From contig JAKSOY010000019.1 of assembly GCA_024405255.1 (NCBI GenBank), forward strand, positions 1 to 33,359: a stretch of DNA of 33,359 nucleotides, given 5' to 3'. Under the pieces are notes generated by a model. It was not told the origin of the DNA. It searched no databases and saw nothing but the letters and a program-made list of their open reading frames with translations. The first letter of the stretch is position 1; each line of letters opens with the position of its first letter. Positions 1-6,151 of this stretch are shown in pieces. A program made the translations under genes and the position numbers. The stretch is from Kiritimatiellia bacterium (GTDB taxonomy: Bacteria > Verrucomicrobiota > Kiritimatiellia > RFP12 > UBA1067).

Positions 1-85
1 GCCTGATCTCCGCCGCGACGAACTTGCCCGTCTGCGGCACCAGAGTATAGCCCCCCGTCTTACGATTCCACTTGTATGAGTACAT
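1..85 (-). CDS. 5' end of a gene cut by the window edge; possibly PAPS-reductase-like
   Basis: An ATG at 85..83 opens a frame that stays open to the window edge, giving 28 codons beginning MYSYKWNRKTGGYTL and continuing VPQTGKFVAAEIR. A weak AAGG lies 12 bases upstream of the ATG. It starts 33 bases after the stop of the 570-residue gene, so it looks like the next gene of the same operon. From memory, this kind of opening (a short aromatic stretch, a TGGY-type motif, then 'VRPVF/EIR') is seen in proteins annotated as phosphoadenosine phosphosulfate reductase family, which sit in phosphorothioation-like defence islands. No catalytic motif is inside the window, so that identification is a guess. 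The reading frame itself is well supported by position and by the lack of a competing frame. Confidence 0.5.
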   Translation of the reverse strand, partial: MYSYKWNRKTGGYTLVPQTGKFVAAEIR

Positions 86-118
86 GAATTATTATGACCT
101 TATTTTCTGGGCGACAAC

Positions 119-1831
119 TTACACAGTACGAGCACTATTCAGCACATTAAGCAGCGCCTCGATACCATCATTGACATACTCAATCATACGTGCTCCTTGC
201 TCAAGTGGTGACAGTTCTCCTGGTATATTAACTTTCGCCAGACGTTTCGCCGCATCCGATCTTGACATCAAGTGCGAATCAATCTGACGAACTTCATTGA
301 TGTTACGCAGAAAACGCACGGACGACTTTGCGTCTATTGAAACATCCACCTTTGAAAGTGCTTTCTCAAACAGTCCAATACTTTTCAATTCCCTTGTTGC
401 CACGTCATCAGCAATATACGCTTTCAGATTTGAAGATGACATCCGTTCTGATAACGCCTCAAGAATGTATTTGGCAAGTTCAATTAACCCTCGTTTGTTT
501 ATTGAGACAAAACGAGAAACCATCTCGACCGATTCCAGACCCGTATCAATATTCTGCCATAGCGCGAAACCTGTCCGATTTTTAAATGCCGCGCCTAGCT
601 CATCAACATTTCTAGAAAATCTCTGCTCCGGAGATTCCTCTGCGCGTAGGAATTCACACATCATCTGATTTCTAAACAATTCATGTGTCTGATAATCTAC
701 AAGATCTTCTGGACGAATATTCTCTCTAAGCCAGAGATTCTGCGCCCAATCCTCTAATCTCGCAATGTCTGCTGATATTGCAAAAACATTCCCCTTAGCA
801 CTAATGCCACACAAAAACTTACCATGACTCGGGAATCCGACACGAAATACATCCCTTGAGGCCCATTCCAATTCAACACCAGGAGAATCTTGTAGATGCA
901 GAAAGATCATTGGATCAAAAAACAAATACACATGGCCGTACGTATCGTCTTCCAAGGCGCTAATTTCGTGTTTGTCACCATTCGGAGAAACAATAAACTC
1001 ATGTGCGCTCGAATCGCCTCCTATACGCGGGCTTCCGGAACCAGCCCCAACCCAATACTGCTTCCAGAGTTGTCCTTCTATCCGGTAAAATGCAGGAAGT
1101 GAAAGGTCGCCTTTCACCATGTCTGGTTCGATCCAATTGTCACTATTGGAATGCATAAACACCCATCCCTTCCAGACGTAATGTCCATTCTTGTGAAACT
1201 TTTCATCATAACCATGACACGAAGGCCAACTCACAGCAGGGCATTGAAGCGACTGCACTTGACGATGCCGAAACTCTTCAATATACAGCCCCATGTTCCG
1301 CGCACACAAATAATCTTTTAAGAACTCGGTCCGAATCTTGATTTCACGAATCATAGACTTCTCATCACGATCTATTCTGATGACGTCAACGCCACCCTCT
1401 TCCGGACGAACCCATTCGTCGCCTTGCCGAACAAGCCTTAGGGCGGCGATCATATCTTGACAAACAAAAGGCTCAACAACAGGACCGTTCGGGAAATAGA
1501 TACTAAAAACAGGGTATTCACCTGAAACTAACCCAACACTTGAATCCTGATAATGCACATTTGGTTTGCAATAGTTTCCGCTATCAACAGTTGCATAAGT
1601 CTGATCAGGATTCAAATCAAGAAACGGTGCATTTATCAACTGGTTTTTATTTTCCAACGGTGCTAAAAGAGTACGTATCCTGAATATCTCTTCCTCATAT
1701 CCAACCGTACGAGGATTGCCATTCTTGAGGACGTCATAACGCCAAAGAGGCGTCCAAGTCGAATTTCCATAGGTATTCTGGATGACATCAAACATCTCAA
1801 ACCATCTTGAATCATGTTGTTGCATTCTCAT
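119..1831 (-). CDS. Unrecognised 570-residue protein of the accessory island
   Basis: I do not recognise this protein. It is soluble by inspection: no signal peptide and no membrane segment. It is rich in aromatic residues in the first 400 positions (for example HYVWKGWVFMHSNSDNW near 215), which looks like an all-beta or mixed sensor-type domain. From about residue 385 it becomes charged and helical (EDWAQNLWLRENIRPEDL onward). The ATG at 1831 follows a GGGGGG-type Shine-Dalgarno closely; a second ATG at 1825 has better spacing and could be the true start. It begins 8 bases after the stop of the AlbA_2-type gene and ends 33 bases before the partial gene at 85, so it is operonic. The DNA is visibly AT-richer than the housekeeping genes, consistent with transfer. 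Its position in a defence-like cluster is the only clue to function. Confidence 0.85.
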   Translation of the reverse strand: MRMQQHDSRWFEMFDVIQNTYGNSTWTPLWRYDVLKNGNPRTVGYEEEIFRIRTLLAPLENKNQLINAPFLDLNPDQTYATVDSGNYCKPNVHYQDSSVGLVSGEYPVFSIYFPNGPVVEPFVCQDMIAALRLVRQGDEWVRPEEGGVDVIRIDRDEKSMIREIKIRTEFLKDYLCARNMGLYIEEFRHRQVQSLQCPAVSWPSCHGYDEKFHKNGHYVWKGWVFMHSNSDNWIEPDMVKGDLSLPAFYRIEGQLWKQYWVGAGSGSPRIGGDSSAHEFIVSPNGDKHEISALEDDTYGHVYLFFDPMIFLHLQDSPGVELEWASRDVFRVGFPSHGKFLCGISAKGNVFAISADIARLEDWAQNLWLRENIRPEDLVDYQTHELFRNQMMCEFLRAEESPEQRFSRNVDELGAAFKNRTGFALWQNIDTGLESVEMVSRFVSINKRGLIELAKYILEALSERMSSSNLKAYIADDVATRELKSIGLFEKALSKVDVSIDAKSSVRFLRNINEVRQIDSHLMSRSDAAKRLAKVNIPGELSPLEQGARMIEYVNDGIEALLNVLNSARTV

Positions 1832-1839
1832 GTCCCCCC

Positions 1840-3807
1840 TTAAACATTCCCTTGCTTTTGAACTTCACGAACAATATGTCCTTTGTCGGTCAACCTGTAT
1901 TTTTGGAAGCGGCTGCGTGGCTTATCTGGAATCGTGTATTCAATCAGTCCCGCATCCATTGCAGGACGCAGATACCGACGCAGCAAATCAGTTTGGTGCT
2001 TGATTTGCAACACCTCCCTCAACTCTGCCGCACCCCGTTCGCTTGTCAGAGCGGACACCAAACGAACGAGTTGAGGATTAGCCTCATATGAGGCTGACTC
2101 ATGTGGTTGACTTATCTGGTTCTCACCCGTCTTATGAGGTTTACATATGTGTTCGCGGCCTGACTTATGTGCTTTGTCTTGTCGTGTAGTTTCTTGTGTA
2201 GTCTCTTGTGCAGTCTGTTGTGTAGTTTCAATGAGATGACGTCCCTTGATCGCCAGCCGATACTTCTGGAATTTGGAGCGCTTCGCATTCGGCAGCGTGT
2301 GCTCAATAAGCCCACGCTTCAACATCGGACGAATATACCTCGCATGAAAGTCGGACACATTTCGTACGCACATCAAAGTTCTCAGTTCAGCTGCACTTAA
2401 AGAACCCGCCTGCTCAACAAATGAAAGAAACTTGCGCTCACTCGGTGTCAACGTCTCTTCATTGTGGGGTTCATTGTCGGATTCTTTATAGGCATCATTA
2501 TAGGGGTCATTGTTGGCAACTGCTGTCTGCCGCAGCGCATCGGAGCCCTCATAAAACCCACCATGTTGCAGGGTTTGCTGGACACCCGCTAGTATCGTCT
2601 GCCGCTTCTGCAAGTGTCCCTTCTCGGGCGAATAGTCGTCGTCCAGAGGAACTGTCAAACGAAAGATGTCCCCCTCATCAAAGACCGGATCCGCGCCGGA
2701 ATAGATTCGCACATAGTGATAGAGGTTCCGCACACCACTTCCCAATTCATCGGCACGACCGATCTGATGAAAGAAGTTGGCGATGATCGGATTCTTCGAG
2801 AACGGCCGCAGGTTCTGGGGCGTGATGATGCCCATGTTCACAGCCTTGTTGGCATTCTCCGTAAACATGCAGTCGCGTTCGATGACGAAACGCGCCGTCA
2901 ATCCGCTTGTATATTCGCGATGGGCCAGTGTATTACCGATCATCTCGCGCAGGATCTTGGAGCGAATGTCGACACTGAGGCCGTTCTCAATGAAGAACTT
3001 GTTGTCGAGGTGTTTCACGCCGAAGGCCTCGATTTTGTCGTAGGCCTCGATCAGATTCCCGTAGACCGTCACCCGATCATCGTAGCGATCCATGTTGACA
3101 CGGCGCAGAAGGCAATCCGTCTTATAGGCCGGGAAGAGACCGCCTATGCAGTCGTCCGTACCCAACAAGAGAACCGCCGCCGCGTTAAAACCTTCTTTGC
3201 CAGTCGTGGGATCCCGGCCAATGAGCTTGGCCGACCTCAGAATCGTATCGTCGTCCGCATTCAACCACGGATGATTCACACCATGCATCGAAAGGGCCAT
3301 GTTGCGAATCCGCGGCAAAAGATCAAGTCGCAAGTCGGACTTCGCCACATATGGATAAACCCTTTGTTCGGTGTAGATGTCGAGCTTGCGAATGAACATC
3401 TCCGCAATGGCGGAGGTACTCCTCACCACGACATCGGAATCGTCCACGCGATCATAGCACTTCCCCTTGAAACGATAGACATCGGGGCCCGTCGGCACAT
3501 GGATGTGAATAACCTTCTTTCCTTTGACTGTCAGCACTTCCGGGAAGAGCGCAATGCGCGGCTCCCACAGGTTGGGGTCGTTCATTACCTTGACGATGCT
3601 CTTGACCATATCGCCAACCCCTTTTGGCGGTAATCCAACAACCTTCCCATCATCCGTAACGCCCAACAGGACATCGCCACCATTCCGATTCAAGAACGCG
3701 CAAATCGACTCATAGGTGTCCCATTTCGGGCCATCCCCCGCTCGTTTGAATTCGATGACGATATTTTCCCCGATCGTCAAAAGCGTCTGCACTTCATGCG
3801 CTGTCAT
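1840..3807 (-). CDS. AlbA_2/Schlafen-type ATP-binding regulator with two C-terminal winged helices
   Basis: A 655-residue protein. Residues about 1-130 match the AlbA_2 (Schlafen-like DNA/RNA-binding) domain: 'IVIEFKRA', then 'ICAFLNRNGGDVLLGV'. Residues about 285-395 match the HATPase_c_4 region of the same family: 'LREMIGNTLAHREY' and 'GRADELGSGVRN'. The C-terminus carries two related winged-helix units of about 60 residues: about 456-522 (SAAELRTLM, then RSKFQKYRLAIKG) and about 583-648 (GAAELREVL, then RSRFQKYRLTDKG). Between them lies a low-complexity Gln/Thr/Lys/His linker. The start is well led: GGGAGGA seven bases before ATG. Members of this family are annotated as transcriptional regulators or ATP-dependent helicase RecG-related proteins; many sit in defence islands. 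Its substrate is unknown. A perfect TATAAT lies about 24 bases upstream, so it may also have its own promoter. Confidence 0.85.
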   Translation of the reverse strand: MTAHEVQTLLTIGENIVIEFKRAGDGPKWDTYESICAFLNRNGGDVLLGVTDDGKVVGLPPKGVGDMVKSIVKVMNDPNLWEPRIALFPEVLTVKGKKVIHIHVPTGPDVYRFKGKCYDRVDDSDVVVRSTSAIAEMFIRKLDIYTEQRVYPYVAKSDLRLDLLPRIRNMALSMHGVNHPWLNADDDTILRSAKLIGRDPTTGKEGFNAAAVLLLGTDDCIGGLFPAYKTDCLLRRVNMDRYDDRVTVYGNLIEAYDKIEAFGVKHLDNKFFIENGLSVDIRSKILREMIGNTLAHREYTSGLTARFVIERDCMFTENANKAVNMGIITPQNLRPFSKNPIIANFFHQIGRADELGSGVRNLYHYVRIYSGADPVFDEGDIFRLTVPLDDDYSPEKGHLQKRQTILAGVQQTLQHGGFYEGSDALRQTAVANNDPYNDAYKESDNEPHNEETLTPSERKFLSFVEQAGSLSAAELRTLMCVRNVSDFHARYIRPMLKRGLIEHTLPNAKRSKFQKYRLAIKGRHLIETTQQTAQETTQETTRQDKAHKSGREHICKPHKTGENQISQPHESASYEANPQLVRLVSALTSERGAAELREVLQIKHQTDLLRRYLRPAMDAGLIEYTIPDKPRSRFQKYRLTDKGHIVREVQKQGNV

Positions 3808-3883
3808 ATCGCCGTCCTCCCAGGAACTCCATTATAGTCTTTTTCAGGGATTCCACAAAGCTCGAACTAACGGGTTTAGGCAT
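3794..3883 (-). CDS. Possible 29-residue bridging peptide
   Basis: An ATG overlapping the last codons of the YhcG-like gene (A-ATG-CC-TAA) opens a 29-codon frame starting MPKPVSSSFVESLKK. It ends 14 bases inside the AlbA_2-type gene. The segment SFVESLKKTIMEFL would form an amphipathic helix. It has no obvious Shine-Dalgarno, and the same DNA contains a candidate promoter and the downstream ribosome-binding site, so it may simply be a translational-coupling bridge or chance. Confidence 0.2.
   Translation of the reverse strand: MPKPVSSSFVESLKKTIMEFLGGRRYDSA
3831..3858 (-). promoter_or_regulatory. Candidate internal promoter before the AlbA_2-type gene
   Basis: On the minus strand, TTGTGG (3858..3853), a 16-base spacer and a perfect TATAAT (3836..3831) lie 24 bases before the ATG at 3807. 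The -35 element is only half matched, so the call rests mainly on the -10 box. Confidence 0.4.
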
Positions 3884-4706
3884 TCTTAGAACCTTCCTCT
3901 TCAAGGGCTGCTTGAATCTTCTCTACCGGCGGCAAGATGCGATGGAGTTCGTAATCGTTTATCCCGAGGGGCGTCTTCAACTCGTCCATCATGTATTGCG
4001 CAAGAATGCGGTTGTGGTCACGGCAAATAAGCTGCTCGGCGAGGTCGCTTTCAGGCTTCGGAAGCGTCAGCTCAAAGTTCGTCTGCACCTTGCCCTCTCG
4101 TTCGTAAAGGTCGGTCGAGAGCATATTGAGAAGCATGTTGCGGCTCCAGCCGTGTTCATTCGTCCGGCACGCATAAAACCAGGCCTTCTCACTGTCACCC
4201 TTGCACTTGTCGATGACAACTATGTGATGTCCCCACGGAACATGAATCAATTTTGCAACAAATTGCTGCAAAATGTTTTCCCCGCAAAAAGAATCGCTTT
4301 CTGCATCTTTTCGCAAACTAAATCCGGTCGGAGATTTTGCAACAACTTGTTGCAAAATCTTCTCTTCACCTTTTCCCACAATATGTGGGAAAAACTCTCT
4401 TCCTGCATAGAGTTCAAAAAAATCAAGGCAATACCGAAGATTTCGAGGCGAATGACCTGCCACGCCTGGCATCGCCGCTTTTAAGTCCGCACTAAGCTGC
4501 GGGAAGAACTGCTTGCCGTAAATCTCCGACTTAGTAAACTCGGAATATTTCTCGCTGATGTCCCTGCCAAGCCGCCAATAATACTCGATGAGTGCAGAAT
4601 TGACCGAGACCGCCGCCTTAATCTGAGTGGCACGGTAACGCTTCTTCAGCTCACCGATCCAAGCCCGATATTCACTTGTATCAAGCGCAGACAATTCGTT
4701 GTTCAC
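3876..4706 (-). CDS. DUF1016/YhcG-family protein lacking its PDDEXK nuclease core
   Basis: The N-terminal half matches DUF1016_N: 'ALIEYYWRLGRDIS', 'SPRNLRYCLDFFELY', 'VPWGHHIVVIDKC', 'GWSRNMLLNML', 'NFELTLPKPESDLAEQ'. In complete family members about 110 residues of PDDEXK nuclease fold follow (with a 'YIDLLFYH...ELK' type active site). Here the sequence jumps straight from SDLAEQ to ICRDHNRILAQYMMDELKTP, which corresponds to the far end of that fold. No ExK pair is visible. The protein is 276 residues against roughly 340-380 for the family. Start is GTG at 4706, because its GTGA overlaps the stop of an upstream frame. About 40 extra residues (FPHIVGKGEEKILQQVVAK and a second LQQFVAK copy) are encoded by palindromic DNA. 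It is probably catalytically dead, though it could still bind a partner. Confidence 0.85.
   Translation of the reverse strand: MNNELSALDTSEYRAWIGELKKRYRATQIKAAVSVNSALIEYYWRLGRDISEKYSEFTKSEIYGKQFFPQLSADLKAAMPGVAGHSPRNLRYCLDFFELYAGREFFPHIVGKGEEKILQQVVAKSPTGFSLRKDAESDSFCGENILQQFVAKLIHVPWGHHIVVIDKCKGDSEKAWFYACRTNEHGWSRNMLLNMLSTDLYEREGKVQTNFELTLPKPESDLAEQLICRDHNRILAQYMMDELKTPLGINDYELHRILPPVEKIQAALEEEGSKNA
4250..4393. repeat. Three palindromes embedded in frame in the YhcG-like gene
   Basis: Three inverted repeats lie within 144 bases. At 4332-4360 there is a perfect 29-base palindrome (14-base arms, one central base) built on TTTTGCAACAA. At 4250-4274 there is a close relative with a single mismatch. 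At 4371-4393 there are ten-base arms TTTTCCCACA/TGTGGGAAAA around three bases. They encode the repeated peptides LQQVVAK, LQQFVAK and FPHIVGK at the junction before the conserved PWGH motif. Confidence 0.9.
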
Positions 4707-4885
4707 TTCTGTTCCTCCAATTCCCGTAAACAGGCCAGCAAGGCCGCCCGACGGATCCCAGGACTCGACTTACCCCAGCGCTTGCGGAATTCCGCCGCGA
4801 GATCAGATCGTCGGCCTGCTTCTGTTCTCGCTTTGAAAGAACGCCACCCGCCCTGTCGAAAACGCCAACAGTGGATTTTGACGTA
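4703..4885 (-). pseudogene. Startless C-terminal remnant coupled to the YhcG-like gene
   Basis: A frame with no ATG, GTG or TTG usable as a start runs from 4885 and ends KSSPGIRRAALLACLRELEEQ-K-stop. The TGA (4705..4703) overlaps the GTG start of the YhcG-like gene, a junction typical of coupled genes, which suggests that this was once the tail of a real upstream gene. The text DLAAEFRKRWGK...LLACLRELEEQ looks protein-like and helical. It overlaps the DUF4007 remnant in another frame, so an indel may have split one fused gene. I cannot identify the family. Confidence 0.4.
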
Positions 4886-4961
4886 TCAAATCCACACCTT
4901 TCACCAGCCATCCGTAGCGGAAAACGAATGTCTGATGTCCCGAAAACTTAAAATTACCCAT
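4803..4961 (-). pseudogene. 5' remnant of a DUF4007 gene
   Basis: An ATG at 4961 opens a 52-codon frame, MGNFKFSGHQTFVFRYGWLV followed by KGVDLIRQNPLLAFS. The FSGHQTFVFRYGWL...KGVD block is the hallmark N-terminus of DUF4007 proteins, which are normally about 300 residues. After about residue 35 the similarity ends, and the frame stops at 4803. The start is convincing: a double GGAG-type Shine-Dalgarno and a TATAAT promoter lie directly upstream. It is therefore the truncated head of the operon's first gene, fused out of frame to the 4703-4885 remnant. From memory, DUF4007 genes accompany PAPS-reductase-like genes in DNA-modification/defence islands, which fits the partial gene at 1-85. Confidence 0.75.
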
Positions 4962-5003
4962 CCTGGACTCCTATCTCCTCAAAAGTCTCCATTCACTTAA
5001 TCA

Positions 5004-5012
5004 ATTATACCA
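5004..5012 (-). promoter_or_regulatory. Extended -10 promoter of the accessory operon
   Basis: The minus strand reads TGGTATAAT (5012..5004), a perfect -10 with the TGn extension, 42 bases before the ATG of the DUF4007 remnant. No good -35 is present (TTTCAT at the 17-base position), as is common for extended -10 promoters. This is the natural start of transcription for the 5' to 3' series from the DUF4007 remnant down to position 1. Confidence 0.6.
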
Positions 5013-5039
5013 AAAAAATTGATTTTATGAAAGTAGGAA

Positions 5040-5117
5040 CAACCAGAGGACAACCTCAACAAACTTGCATTCAACTCTGCAAACTTGTGTTTAGTTTTGC
5101 GGACGGCAACCAGAGGA
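5040..5117. repeat. Short direct repeat at the island/housekeeping boundary
   Basis: CAACCAGAGGA occurs at 5040-5050 and again at 5107-5117, and CAAACTTG occurs twice in between. Each CAACCAGAGGA copy runs into a small GAGG...CCTC inverted repeat. The segment lies just outside the promoter of the AT-richer island and just after the stop of the dipeptidase gene. It might mark a recombination boundary; no integrase or tRNA is nearby. Confidence 0.35.
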
Positions 5118-5122
5118 TGTCC

Positions 5123-6151
5123 TCAGCCCAGCACGTCTTTGTAGACCCTTAGGACGTTGCGGAACAGGACTTTTTCGATTTCGTCGTCGGTGAAACCGGC
5201 GAGCTCCATCGCTTCGGCGATTTTCTGCATGGGACCGCATCCGTTGATTTCGAGCTGGCCGCTGATGCCGTCGAGATCGGTCCCCAATGCCAGCACGTCG
5301 ACACCACCGACATTCCGGATGTAGCGGAGATGCCGAACCAAATCGACGATCCGCGACAAACAGCTCCTGCGCCGAAGCTTGGTCCAATTCTCTTCGCTTA
5401 CGAACATCGGGCAGAAGTTGAGTCCCGCGACACCCCCATGGTCCGCCAACTGACGGATCATCTCGTCGGTGAGATTCCGTTTGTGGTTGCAAACACCCCG
5501 CGCATTGGAATGACTCGCCACAATCGGCGTCGACTTCTTCACCGTCCTGAACACGTCCTGGATGCCCCTGTCATTGAGATGCGAAATGTCAATCAGCATC
5601 CCCATCGACTCCATCGCCTCGACGAACTCGAACCCGCGCTTTTTAAGTCCGTTGACTGTATCGATGGCATCCGGTCCCTTCGATTTTCCAGGATTTGGAA
5701 ACGCCAGCTCGTTCTCGTAGTTCCAGGTGAGCGTGGACTTCCTCACGCCCATTTCATACCCTTTTTTGAGGAGCTCAAGGTCGCCTTTGTAGACGACACT
5801 GTCTTCCACCGTCTTGAGCGCGGACATCTTCCCTTCCCGAAAATTCCGTTCGATATCCGATCCGGTACGCGCAAAGCGAATCAGATCCTCATTCGCCGCC
5901 ACCTCGCGATCCATGCATGCCGAAAATCTACACAGATAGTCAAACGGGTCCGACACATATCGACGGTAACTGTTCTGGTCGATGAAAATGGCGAAGCACT
6001 GGCACATGTAGCCCGCCGCCTTCATACGCTCGAGATCGACCTGAAGGTTGTTCCGGCGAAGATGCCTTCGAGCCTCGGGCTTCTTCTTGAATGTATCCTC
6101 AAAGATTTCCGAAACCGTGTCACAATGCATGTCAATGACCGGCACCATCAT
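5123..6151 (-). CDS. Membrane dipeptidase family (peptidase M19) protein
   Basis: A 342-residue protein of the renal-dipeptidase family (PF01244), which hydrolyses dipeptides with a binuclear zinc site. Metal ligands are visible in order: HCD at residues 9-11, a Glu in LKTVED, His in DISHLND, His in ASHSNARGV, and the Asp of LALGTDLDG. 'STLTWNYENELAFPN' and 'TDEMIRQLADHGGVAGLNF' are further family signatures. The usual GIEGG around the bridging Glu reads LKTVEDS here, a mild departure. There is no signal peptide, so it should be cytoplasmic. Its ATG overlaps the stop of the DUF4838 gene by four bases (ATGA), so the two are translated together; a joint role in breaking down imported or wall-derived material is a reasonable inference. 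Confidence 0.93.
   Translation of the reverse strand: MMVPVIDMHCDTVSEIFEDTFKKKPEARRHLRRNNLQVDLERMKAAGYMCQCFAIFIDQNSYRRYVSDPFDYLCRFSACMDREVAANEDLIRFARTGSDIERNFREGKMSALKTVEDSVVYKGDLELLKKGYEMGVRKSTLTWNYENELAFPNPGKSKGPDAIDTVNGLKKRGFEFVEAMESMGMLIDISHLNDRGIQDVFRTVKKSTPIVASHSNARGVCNHKRNLTDEMIRQLADHGGVAGLNFCPMFVSEENWTKLRRRSCLSRIVDLVRHLRYIRNVGGVDVLALGTDLDGISGQLEINGCGPMQKIAEAMELAGFTDDEIEKVLFRNVLRVYKDVLG

Noticed and set aside
4681..4911. A 76-codon minus-strand frame starting MAGERCGFDTSK
   Set aside because: It overlaps the DUF4007 remnant and the YhcG start in a third frame, has no Shine-Dalgarno and no recognisable motif. The DUF4007 frame explains this DNA better.
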